A DNA stretch of 64,000 bases from Uloborus plumipes (lineage: Eukaryota; Arthropoda; Arachnida; Araneae; Uloboridae), in contig JAXGGA010002042.1 of NCBI GenBank assembly GCA_038373865.1, forward strand, positions 62,001 through 126,000. Reading direction: 5' to 3'. Below the pieces are notes generated by a model. That model searched no databases. It had not been told where the DNA came from and was given only the letters and a program-made list of their open reading frames with translations. Positions 51,836 to 61,897 of the stretch are shown piece after piece. The position numbers and the translations under genes were made by a program. Position 1 is the stretch's first letter; the number at the start of each line of letters is the position of its first letter.

Positions 51836-52447
51836 AATTGAAAGTAAAAGTAAGTAATTTGAATTGTGGGAGAAGGAGTTAGAGTAAGACTTGGAAAATT
51901 GGTGCAAGTTTTTGCTTTTCATGGAATATAATTTTCAACTAAAGTGGACTGTTTAGCTTTTTTCAAACACCACAAATCAAAATCCTTTTTTTTTTAAATG
52001 TGTGTCACTTTAATGATCGTTCATACCCCCCCCCCCCCCTCGCAGTGGTAATGATGTTTTTTAGTCACAACCGATATGAAAATCACAAAAAATAGTTACT
52101 TTAATTTTTAACATATATTTATCATCTTCAGAATTTTTGACTTTTAATTTTTCTTTGAATTTGACGTAAATGCAAGGTATAAAATGCAGAATTTTATAAA
52201 GGTGCAACAATTAACATAATATAATTGATTGTGTATATAATTTTTGAAAAAAATAATATAGGTGCCGCAAATCAAAAACCATTTATTGCCACAATTGATT
52301 CAAAGCCCCCAAAAATGGCGCAAACGTCCATAAGAAAATTCTACAGCATTGAAGGATCCCATTGCCAATTTTAACAAAGATCCGACCAAAACTGTCATTT
52401 TGTACCATAAAAAAATATGGGGCACATTCCCATGGGAGGATGTACCT
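51836..52447. other. No gene recognised
   Basis: AT-rich spacer with a C-run near 52026. Its last 8 bases ATGTACCT (52440-52447) are the left duplication of the MITE that follows. Confidence 0.6.
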
Positions 52448-53084
52448 TAGGGTGGGGCGAAAAATAAAAAGTTTTTCAGATAAACTTCTAATAGTTGCCA
52501 AAAGTTGTCTTTGGTGATAGTTAGCTTTTGTGCAAAATTTGAGAAAAATCGGTTAATATCTTCAGGGGGCGCTGCGATCGCAAAGTTTTATCATAGCTTT
52601 TATCGGGATTTTATGGTTAAAATATGAAAAATAATGCCGTTAGCTAATCTCATTACATTTTTTTTACTCATAAGATATATTCATGCATTCAAAGCATATG
52701 AACTAACTCACAAAAAATTATTTTATATGATATATTATATTTCAAGCATATAAAAAGAAACAAAAACGTGAAAAAAAGTTATTTTTTTTTAATATAAATA
52801 TATCATATAAAATAATGTTTGTGAGTCATTTCATATGCTTTTAATGCATGAAATCATCTTTTGAGTAAAAAAAACGCAAGGAGACTAGCTAAAGGCATTC
52901 TTTTTGATATTTTAACCATAAAATCCCGATAAAAGCTATGGTAAAACTTTGCGATCGCAGCGCCCCCTGAAGATATTAACCGATTTTTCTCAAATTTTGC
53001 ACAAAAGCTAACTATCACCAAAGACAACTTTTGGCAACTATTAGAAGTTGATCTGAAAACCTTTTTATTTTTCGCCCCACCCTA
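52448..53084 (+). mobile_element. 637-bp palindromic hAT-type MITE with perfect TSD
   Basis: Nearly the whole element is one palindrome: arms of about 295 bp (52448-52741 and 52789-53084) begin TAGGGTGGGGCGAAAAATAA. ATGTACCT is exactly duplicated (52440-52447 and 53085-53092). The arms contain GCGATCGCA(G/A)CGCCCCCTGA and no coding. A transcript would form a long, nearly perfect hairpin. Confidence 0.95.
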
Positions 53085-53136
53085 ATGTACCTGCATAAGG
53101 ACATTACAATCATTAAAATCATTAAAAAAAAAAAAA

Positions 53137-53490
53137 AAAAAACATGCAGCTATTCGAAAAAAACCCTTGCAGACCTGGACTCGATCTCATTCCATCAGGA
53201 ACTTCAACCTGACGCGCATAGCCACTTGACCATCGGGTCGCTCATTGAAGTAAGGATTTACGATAGCATATATTGTTTTCAATGACATGAAATGTTAGTT
53301 TTTCGATCATAACTTTTTTTTTTAGTGAACAAATATCGTCATATGAGTACATGGTACCTAAGTTACACCATCTCCTGTCGATTAAAAAAAAATTGTCCCA
53401 ATCGGTTCAGTAGATCAGATGTTATGTGCGAACAAACAAAAAAAAGTATACGCTTTGAATTGAGAACCTCCTCCTTTTTCGAAGTCGGTT
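53137..53490 (-). repeat. AACCGACTTC repeat with tRNA-like segment, copy 2
   Basis: Same structure as 51482-51835. Its tRNA-like part has TGGTCAAGTGG, a five-pair TCAGG/CCTGA stem enclosing GAA, and GATCGAGTCC. Tandem with copy 3. Confidence 0.65.
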
Positions 53491-53855
53491 AAAAAACATG
53501 CAGCTATTCGAAAAAAGTCCTTGCAGACCTGGACTCGATCTCATTCCATCAGGAACTTCAACCTGACGCGCATAGCCACTTGACCATCGGGTCGCTCATT
53601 GAAGTAAGGATTTACGATAACAAATATTGTTTTCAATGACATGAAATGTTAGTTTTTCGATCATAACTTTTTTTCTAGTGAACAAATATCGTCATATGAG
53701 TACATGGTACCTAAGTTACACCATCTCCTATCGATTAAAAAAAAAGTTGTCCCAATCGGTTCAGTAGATCAGATGTTATGTGCGAACAAACAAAAAAAAA
53801 AAAAAGTATACGCTTTGAATTGAGAACCTCCTCCTTTTTCGAAGTCGGTTAAAAA
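53491..53855 (-). repeat. AACCGACTTC repeat with tRNA-like segment, copy 3
   Basis: Directly abuts copy 2 head-to-tail and is almost identical to it (differences mainly in A-run lengths). The close match suggests recent tandem duplication rather than two independent insertions. Confidence 0.68.
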
Positions 53856-54991
53856 GGGATATTCAATAGGTCACAACTACCCTATTGATACTAGTACATT
53901 TAGAACTGTTCATTAATACTATTGGGAACACGTTAAATATCCTACTTAATGTTGTTTAAGTAATCTTTTTTTTTTCTTTTCTTTTTTTCTCTTTTTTTTT
54001 TTTTTTTTGTCCTCTCAAAATAGATTTGATTTTGAGAATATGCGGAGTAAAACTGAAGCCGAAAAGAAAGAGGAAAAAAAGTTTTTAAAAAGTAACTTGT
54101 ACTTTTATTTCTGTGCAATTTTTGTGCAACAATAAGCTTTCGATTCTCCTTTGGTACCTCTTAAAATTTGAATAATTTTGAAAATTTGCATAATGGAAGG
54201 GTTTGGTAGATGAAGGGGCTATGTTGCATTTTTTGGAAATACAATCTGGACATAGGTAAGCAATGGACGCAGATACGCAAATAAAACTTTGTACATTAAA
54301 AAATAGATATCATTAGACCAATTTCATACGTTCACTTAACGACAAAACCAGAAAACGAAAAAGCTGCTGCAATAAAACTTTGAAACTAAAGTTACTTTAA
54401 ATTAGAGTTTTGTTACGTAACCCCTTCATCTCCCAAGCCCTTCAACTGTTTTAACTAAACTATGTTCTTACAATACATTAATACGTGAATTGCGTTTAAA
54501 TTTATATTTCCTAATTCAGTTTTCCTTTTTTAATTTGTTAGTTTTTAGTATTATTTAGGCATTTTTTATTTTAAATTTGAATACTGTAAGGGCACTTATT
54601 TTCAAGAGCTTTAGTTTTCGCTAAAATGTAGACATCATTGATTTCGTGAGGTAAAAATTTCGCGAAAAGCATTTTTATGTAGTATAATCAAATTTTAAAT
54701 TTTGGTTACTTATTTCCATAGGTAAACTCTAGGTATATACTACATAGATAAATGATAAAATTGTAGTCAAGAATATAAATTATACCTGTGCAAAAAAAAT
54801 ACAGATATACAGAAGGCAACACGCACGAGCGGAAGAAAATATTCTTAAAAATGGAATTGGTGCGAATTAAACATGGGCTTTTTTTTCCCTACTTCTATGC
54901 CATAGATGACTAGATAAAATATAAGCAAAATGTGCTGTTTCTAAAGTTCTATTAAATGGTAAACATATACATGCAAGGCATTAATGTTCAA
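53856..54991. other. No gene recognised
   Basis: AT-rich with a T-rich run at 53967-54010. No features. Confidence 0.5.
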
Positions 54992-54999
54992 CCTGCAAG

Positions 55000-56216
55000 C
55001 AGGGCTGCGGAGTTGGAGAAAAAATGGTCGACTTCGACTCCGATTCATTTTTCCCCCCTTTCCTTAAAAATTTTTTCCCTTTATGTGAAGAGGAAAAACC
55101 CTAAACAAAGGTTGAAACATGAAGTCAATTTTTAAAAGTTCCATTTTTATTCATGGGTGTAACCATCAGGACTCACATTAAGGAGGTCAAGCAGTTGCAT
55201 TCAATTGAGGTCACAAAAGGTCATTGTATGACCTCTCAAAAAGTTCCGATTCTCCCAAGAATTCTCGGAGGAAATTTCACGACATTTACCTCAATTCTTG
55301 GAGGTCACTGCGACCTCCCAAAAAGTACATTTTCGCCCAAGCAAAAGAAAAGTGCCGCTCTTGTCATTTGACTCCCTACAAAACTAATCCTTTTCTTGTT
55401 AAATCGTCAGACTTTATTTTGACACGTGGCATTTTTAAGTCAAATATTTTTTATTCAGTTGTTTTTGAAGTTACATTTAACATTTTCTTTATGCTTTATA
55501 AGTGTCTTCTACTTTAAGTGCAACATAAATCCTACATTTGGAAACAGGCCAGTCATTTCAAAGTTTTCCAGGAGGGTTCCATTGGGTCAAAGTGTATACA
55601 TTCAATGCATATTTTGTTGAAAATAGCGCATTGAAAGGATTTTAATAGTCACTTTGGATTACAAAATATTTTGCAAAATCAATATTTTAGCTCTGAAAAT
55701 GTAACCCATTAAAAAAAGTACTTTGACAATAGAATTACAAAGTACGAACTTTTGAATTATTTTTCTTTAGATTTATGTCATCCTAGGAAGAGAAATTTCC
55801 ACCGCGCTATCTCAACAGTTTGCATGAGTACTGCACAAAGCTAGTGAGCTCAGATTCACAAAAATGCTGACCGTATTCGCAACTAAATGCACTTTAAGCT
55901 CCCAACATTTCAGGCCTCCAGTGCGATAAACTTTTTTGAAGCATAAGCCAAAACATGGCAATTCGTTTTCACAAAGTGGATCTGGCATTTTGGAGCTTTT
56001 TTTTTTTCAGTTATACCAGATCTTCAAGATTTGGATCTTGGAGGCTGAAAATTTGCACATGTTTGTTTCAAAGACATGTTTTCACGTCCATAAAACTTCA
56101 TCCAAATCGGAGGTGGTCGGAATCGGAGTTGGAGTCGACATGTTTTTAACAACTCCGACTCCTTTGGTCCAAAATCCGTCCGATTCCAACTCTTAGACTC
56201 CAACTCCACAGCTCTG
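55000..56216 (+). mobile_element. 1.2-kb hAT element, CAGGGCTG(C/T)GGAGTTGGAG family, perfect TSD
   Basis: Ends CAGGGCTGCGGAGTTGGAG and, complemented, CAGAGCTGTGGAGTTGGAG, with inner GACTCCGA(T/C)TC blocks. CCTGCAAG is exactly duplicated (54992-54999 and 56217-56224). This end type is widespread in arthropods. Short frames inside show no transposase. Confidence 0.93.
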
Positions 56217-56260
56217 CCTGCAAGACCTCTATTTTCACAACTATTAGTCCTAGATGCTGA

Positions 56261-58140
56261 TATCAAACTGATATACAGTATTGTGAGGCTAGGCGTAGTT
56301 TTAAGTATTTGGTACGGTTTCAGAAAAGAGAATTGGAACAAAAGCTGGCAGATAATATTGACAGGAATCCAAAGGAGTTTTTTGCATACGCAAATTCTGG
56401 GAAAGTTCGAAATAGTCAAATTGGGCCACTAGTAGATGAGCATGGAAATTTAATTCAGAACGATGGTGATATAGCAAATGTTCTAAATGACTTTTTTTCT
56501 AGTGCTTTTAACGATAACTGTATCTCAACAGTTGACACAAGCAAGACACAAGCTACTACACAGCTTGAGGACTTTGTATTTTCCAGGGAGGATGTTTTAC
56601 TTTATTTGAAAAAAATTAAAACCACAAAAGCTCCGGGACCAGATAATATTTATCCAAAAATTCTAGTAGAATGTGCAGAGGAATTAGTTGACGCTATAGT
56701 TAATATATTCAATGCTTCGTATAGCTCAGGGATAGTGCCAGAGGACTGGAAACTAGCTAACATTACACCACTCTTCAAGAAAGGGTCTAGAGGTAATGCA
56801 GGAAATTATAGGCCTGTGAGTCTGACTTCAGTGGTATGTAAAATTTTTGAAACATTGATCAAAATCAAGATTATGAATTTCTTAGAAAATAATGGGCTGT
56901 TGAGTAGTTTGCAGTATGGTTTCAGAAAAGGTAAATCGTGTGCTACTAATTTATTACATTTCTACGACAAGGTTACCTTGGCTTTAGATAGCAAAAAATG
57001 CGTAGATGTTGTTTACATAGATTTTCAAAAAGCTTTCGATAAGGTACCGCATGTAGCACTACTCAGTAAATTAGCTGGTATAGGGGTAGGAGGTAAAATT
57101 CTAATTTGGGTTAGGAATTGGCTGACAGGAAGGAAACAAAGAGTAGTTGTTAGGGGTAACTATTCTAAATGGAGTGAGGTTTTAAGTGGGGTTCCCCAAG
57201 GATCAGTTTTAGGTCCCCTTTTGTTTATTATTTTTATGAATGACATTCATGAAAATGTTTCTGGATACATGAATTGTTTTGCCGATGATGTCAAACTTAT
57301 GGGGGTTGTAGAAAATGACGAACAAATAAATCAGCTGCAACAGGATTTGGATCATATTACTAAATGGGCAGACAAATGGGGTATGGCAGTAAATGTTGGG
57401 AAATGTCAAGTGCTGCATTTCGGTCATGGAAATAAGCATACAAGCTATTATTTACAGGGTTCAGTCATTAGTAGGGCAGATAATGTTATGGATCTAGGTG
57501 TCTTAATAAATCAGGATTTCAAGTCTAGTCAACAGTGCAGCATAGCTAGTAACAAAGCCAATAGGATGCTTGGGTTTATTAATAGATCTATTTCAAACAA
57601 ATCTAAGAAGGTTCTTCTGCCTCTATATAGAAGTTTGGTAAGACCTCATTTGGAGTATGCTGTTCAGTTTTGGTCTCCTTATCTGAAGAAAGACATTAAT
57701 TTATTGGAAAGGGTACAAAGAAGGGCTACAAGGTTAGTAAATGGGTTTTCTAATTTAGACTATGATTCCAGACTTAGAATGCTTAATATGTATAGTCTTG
57801 AGCGAAGGAGAGCCAGAGGGGACATGATTCAGTTGTTTAAATTTATTAAAATGAATGATGTTACGGGGTTAGATTTTCGCACGGAAAGCAGGACAAGGGG
57901 TCATTGTTTTAAGCTGTTTAAATCTCAGGCTAATCTTGAAATTCGAAAAAATTACTATTTTAGCAGGGTAGTGGGAATTTGGAACAGCTTACCGGAAGAG
58001 GCGGTAAAGAGCAATGGAGTAGATGGCTTTAAGAGGGCCATTGATCTTCATTGGGGTCTTTAATTTGACTAGGACCAGCCAAGTTGGGCCCAGAGCCTGC
58101 TGCTGGTCGCCACATTTGTATTTGTATTTGTATTTGTATA
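56261..58140 (+). mobile_element. 5'-truncated non-LTR retrotransposon (CR1/L2-like) with (TTTGTA)n tail
   Basis: The reading frame is open from 56261. The retroelement itself probably starts near 56283, about 60 bp after the hAT element at 55000-56216. The endonuclease domain and any ORF1 are missing. The 3' UTR is short (58064-58112) and ends in about four and a half TTTGTA units, a microsatellite tail rather than poly-A. No clear TSD. Confidence 0.9.
56309..58063 (+). CDS. Reverse transcriptase of a non-LTR retrotransposon (5'-truncated)
   Basis: An uninterrupted frame of 584 codons ending in TAA. In order: N-terminal linker (1-90), KAPGPDNI at 108-114, WKLANITPLFKKGS at 147-160 and NYRPVSL at 166-172. 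Then YIDFQKAFDKVPH with the first catalytic aspartate near residue 238, SGVPQGSVLGPLLF at 293-306, and FADDVKL at 324-330, holding the catalytic aspartate pair. A C-terminal LYRSLVRPHLEY...W domain (439-455) follows, typical of CR1/L2/Jockey-type elements. The enzyme would copy element RNA onto nicked chromosomal DNA. All catalytic residues are present, but the upstream endonuclease is absent, so this copy cannot move on its own. There is no ATG at the given left edge (the codon is TTG); the true start lay in the lost part. The intact frame implies a young insertion. Confidence 0.93.
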   Translation: MVRFQKRELEQKLADNIDRNPKEFFAYANSGKVRNSQIGPLVDEHGNLIQNDGDIANVLNDFFSSAFNDNCISTVDTSKTQATTQLEDFVFSREDVLLYLKKIKTTKAPGPDNIYPKILVECAEELVDAIVNIFNASYSSGIVPEDWKLANITPLFKKGSRGNAGNYRPVSLTSVVCKIFETLIKIKIMNFLENNGLLSSLQYGFRKGKSCATNLLHFYDKVTLALDSKKCVDVVYIDFQKAFDKVPHVALLSKLAGIGVGGKILIWVRNWLTGRKQRVVVRGNYSKWSEVLSGVPQGSVLGPLLFIIFMNDIHENVSGYMNCFADDVKLMGVVENDEQINQLQQDLDHITKWADKWGMAVNVGKCQVLHFGHGNKHTSYYLQGSVISRADNVMDLGVLINQDFKSSQQCSIASNKANRMLGFINRSISNKSKKVLLPLYRSLVRPHLEYAVQFWSPYLKKDINLLERVQRRATRLVNGFSNLDYDSRLRMLNMYSLERRRARGDMIQLFKFIKMNDVTGLDFRTESRTRGHCFKLFKSQANLEIRKNYYFSRVVGIWNSLPEEAVKSNGVDGFKRAIDLHWGL

Positions 58141-59095
58141 TGCAGAGCTACTATATTAAAAATTTGAAGTGAAAAATAAATAAATAAATAAATTCAAAAA
58201 AGATCAACTTTGACATCTCAAATTCAAATTATCTTTTTCACAATGACGAATTTGCAATAGGTGTGTGTGCGTTGCCAAGTCTGTGTGCGTGTGTGCTCCT
58301 TCGCCAGCATGTCCTGCATAGTGATGCTGTGAGACGTACCCTGTTGCAGACTTCGTCTCGCTGAGTCACCACATGTCCTGCATGGGAACCCCCCGCAGGA
58401 GATGAATTTCTTTCCCTTATGGCAATGAAACCCTCCAAAGGGGTTTCCCTATATCTTTCCAATTAAGGTCGGGTTTTTGCCAAATTTGACACAGGGGTCT
58501 TTATTACCCAAGAATTCATCTAGCGTTTTTTTCGCCTGTATGGTGCTCGAAACATACCTTTTTCAAAAAATCCGTAAAAGTGAACGTTTGCAAATTTTAA
58601 TAACAATGGCTGAATTTTTAGAATTAATTATGTATTGAAATTTAAAACCATTTTTGCTGGTGGTAGAGATTAGGCGGTTTTTCTACAGTAATTTTCGAAG
58701 ACTGATTTGAAAACGCGACTTTAGAGTGCTAGAGGAGCTTGGGTATTTTGGGGTTTCATCTTCATTAAAAAAAAAAAAAAAAAACTGAAGTCAATTTTCT
58801 TAGGCTATCTTTGAGAAGGAATGGTTGTAGGGCTTATCTGCGAAATTTTGAGCTATGTGTGGTCAGGTGAGAACGGGATTATGCGGCTCTCAACCTGGAA
58901 GTTTTTGAATTGAAAGCCTAAAAACGTATTTTTGACTATTTTTGAAGAAGTGTCAGGGCTCAGGGACTCGATGGACTTTCTCCAGAAGTTATTTAATACT
59001 GAAGTTCTTGAAAAGCTAATATACAGATATATATTGATGTTGTGATGGGCCGATATTCTCCTTTGGAAACGCTTTGAAATTTAACTATAAAAGTA
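58141..59095. other. No gene recognised
   Basis: A short AAATAAATAAAT run at 58175, a GC-balanced patch at 58255-58450 of unknown nature, then AT-rich sequence. No coding recognised. Confidence 0.5.
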
Positions 59096-59328
59096 CCGTA
59101 AAGTCGGGTTACTTGGACTTGGACCCTAGGGGGTTACTTGAGCCCATTACAGTAAAATGATAAAATCAAGGTTTGGTACTTATTAGTTGAAGACTTCCAC
59201 ATAGTTCCTCGTTTCTCCGCTAGGTAGAAGCACACTGCAGTCTAACGCTAGTACCAAACCCAGATTTTATCATTTTACTGTGGGCTCAAGTGGGTCCCCT
59301 TGTGGGTCCAAGTAACCCGACTTTACGG
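59096..59328 (+). mobile_element. 233-bp palindromic MITE
   Basis: Arms of about 85 bp start CCGTAAAGTCGGGTTACTTG and mirror each other with few changes (59096-59180 and 59244-59328). TSD unclear. No coding. Confidence 0.88.
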
Positions 59329-60179
59329 GACATTTTTATGCAATGTTTGGTGACTTTAAGGAAATAAGGTTTGAAGACTCTTTTCAGAAATTTTTTCGAC
59401 ATTGTGGGTCAAAAAACACAATTTTAAATTATCTTTTGATGATTCTAGAAGTAGAGGAGAAGAGATCCTGTAGCTCTTCCGCTTAAAACAGAATTTAAAG
59501 TTATTTTTGGAGATGTAAGATACAGGAAGCGGAAGCTCACAATTAGAATTTTTCTCATTCGGAAATTTACTTAGAAAAATAATTTTAAGTTATCTTTTGT
59601 GAAATTGAGAAGGACGTTGATGATTGGGAAAATGGAAAAATCGAAAATCTCTTCCGGAAAATGGCCGAAATTAAAGTCGGAAAACACAATTTTTGTCATT
59701 TTGTCAAGGGGGGAGGGGTTCTTCACCAGACCTCTGGAAAGAGCTTGAGCCCCTTAGCCCCCCTCCCCCATGGGTGTACCACTGTGTCAAGGTAGTTTTT
59801 TTTATTCCCCAGTAATTTGTTGGATCCTGTGGATGCATTCAAGGATAAAAGCCTCCCATGAAACATTTCTTGCTGTGCCTCTGGATTGAAAACATAATAC
59901 GTTTTCTTTACAGAAGAATAAAAAGATTTTCTCTATCTTCCTGAGAAATTTCTATTGTTTTCTGCTTGAACTGCAAATAATAAAATAATAATAAAACTAA
60001 TGTTTAAGGTTAAAATCAAAGTAAGGGTCAAATTATTAAATTTTATGAATTATGTGGCAAGAAAGTATTTCTTTTTCAAAGTAGTGCCGAAATGGCGATC
60101 TGGCAATAATACACCCTTGTTGTTTCTTTTATTCACACGACAGACGTTTTTATAACAGAAATGACATTTCAATCTTTTC
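59329..60179. other. No gene recognised
   Basis: AT-rich. The G-rich/C-rich patch at 59705-59780 with CAGTGGTACACCCATGG on the minus strand may be a solo MITE end. Confidence 0.45.
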
Positions 60180-60745
60180 TCAAAGACCGTCTGTCCTTTT
60201 TATGTTGGAATTGGGTAGCGCCACCTAACGAAGCATTTGAACATGAATTCGCACCAAATATCTCCGTCATTTTTGCTGCTCTACCTGCAAGTGGTTTTCA
60301 GCCACCTAGCGAGAGAAGCTAAAAAGCTTCTGTGTGGTGGTCGAGGGTTTATGTCTGGATTTGTTGGGAAGGTGTGACCGTGGAGAGTTGCCGTTCAGTT
60401 TTTGTAAAGCAAACGCTTGGATTCTCTCTTTCGGCGCGATTGAAGTGTTTCTTTTGATCGGCTTTTGCAAATCCATTGAACAGTGACATTATGTTGCTCA
60501 GAATTTAGCTTATTTGTACAAAGAATGGTAAACTTTCCATTATTACATGCAAACTCTACCGGCGTTAACTCTGTCACAGCAAGTGGTCATGACAGTGTTT
60601 TGTAAATAGTGCCCTTTAACGCTGAGACACTTCTAATAGCGTTTATTAGCTCGCTCAATGTTATGAATTTTAGTGTATGAATTAAAAATTTTTGTCACAT
60701 CAAGGAAGCTTTTATTGATCCTTGAACTCGTTTAATATACAAGGA
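60180..60745 (+). promoter_or_regulatory. Putative 5' UTR / promoter region of CASK
   Basis: Inferred from position immediately upstream of the CASK start codon and from a more balanced composition around 60220-60430. No TATA box or transcription start is identified. If transcribed without splicing, the leader holds several short upstream frames, for example ATG at 60351 (8 codons) and at 60525 (about 27 codons, ending TAA). These could lower initiation at the main start. Confidence 0.35.
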
Positions 60746-60798
60746 ATGGCAGAAGTTTTATTCGATGATGTCTATGACTTGTGTGAGATTATAGGGAG
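60746..60798 (+). CDS. CASK: CASK first coding exon (peripheral plasma membrane protein CASK)
   Basis: The 53-base exon encodes M-A-E-V-L-F-D-D-V-Y-D-L-C-E-I-I-G plus two bases of an R/K codon. It ends at AG|GTATGTGA, a strong splice donor (GT at 60799). CASK proteins begin with a short acidic lead, then VLF(E/D)DVY(E/D)LCE(V/I)IGK before the glycine-rich loop of the CaM-kinase-like domain. The match is close across the whole exon, and the break falls just before the GPFSVV segment, which fits the family. CASK is a MAGUK scaffold (kinase-like, L27, PDZ, SH3, guanylate-kinase domains) at synapses and cell junctions; full length is about 900 residues. The start is supported by G at +4 and by family length. 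The next exon is not in the remaining 3.2 kb. This is the only host coding exon I can support in the window. Confidence 0.87.
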
Positions 60799-61750
60799 GT
60801 ATGTGAAGTTTTTAATATTCTAGTAAATGCATTTGTTTATTTTTCTAAAGCTTTAATTTCAGAGGAAACCTGTGCCTGATTGAAATAATCTAGCCATTGA
60901 AATATAATTTTTCCAAATATTGTTTTTTGTTTTAATGATTCATGGCATTATTCAATTAACAAGTTACCTTCGTCAAAATATTTAAACAGTTATATCTTTC
61001 ATTTATTAAGATGGTTTTGATGTTAGAGAATCAAGATCATTTTCTTGTTCTGAAAATCAATCACAGATCAATTTATTTTTGATTGACTAATCAAGCTGAA
61101 AAATTGCTGTCTTTTTAGTTGATGAAGTTGAAAATATCACATTGATGTGTTTTATTTATATAGATTTGTTAAAGTAAAGTATGGTCTTTATTTTCTTGTA
61201 CTTAAAACTTTGAGCCTTATACGTTTTTGAACTGGTTTTCAAGAATTTAATGTGAATAATTCTTACGTGTTTCATAATAAATTTTAACTATCCTACTATT
61301 TTATATGGACTGTTTTTCATCCTTTAAGCATTTGCTTGTAAAGTTTTCCTTTTTTTACGTGATGGTATCTATCGAATTGCATTGAATTAGCAGTTCCCTA
61401 ATTTTAAGAATACAGTCAAAACTTTTATTTCTAATTTGATTGTTTGTTTTCATATTTTTCTGTGTAAACACTTGCACATATTGCCATGATGCAATTGCGA
61501 GGGGTCAACATGACCAAAAGGACCCAGAAGTTGATTTAAAACTGCACATGTTAAATGTTGCATGGTTCTGTCATACACAAATTGGCCCCAAAAAATGCTT
61601 TGTAACGAGCCCCAAACCTATAAATCTGCTACTGTTTAAAAATAGTTGAATCAATCTTGACCAGATATTGGGCACAAGATTTTATTTCGACTTGTTTATA
61701 ACCATATGTTTCTTTATTAAATTCTTACTTTATTTTATCCTACATTTTAC

Positions 61751-61897
61751 CAGGGTCCAATTAAGATATCAGGAAGCCATAGGCTAGCACTTTTTAGGGC
61801 CTTTCCTGTAGTCAAACTCTACAATTTTAGTTATTTGAGAACCCCTAAAAAGTTTGGGGTCCTAGCCCTGGCCTAGTTTTCTATTCAGTGCTCCTTT
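61751..61897 (+). mobile_element. hAT-type MITE, CAGGGTCCAATTAAGAT family, copy 2
   Basis: Starts CAGGGTCCAATTAAGATATC like the element at 26135 and shares the AAGCCATAGGC, TACAATTTTA and GGCCTAGTTTTCTATTCAG blocks. The right terminus is degraded. Confidence 0.65.

Noticed and set aside
55936..56419. Overlapping open frames on both strands
   Set aside because: They lie in the right part of a hAT element with TCCGACTCC-type repeats and run across its TSD; no coding signal.
58238..58462. Minus-strand frame with CRTCW and arginine-rich peptide
   Set aside because: No recognisable family and no splice context; composition alone makes it look gene-like.
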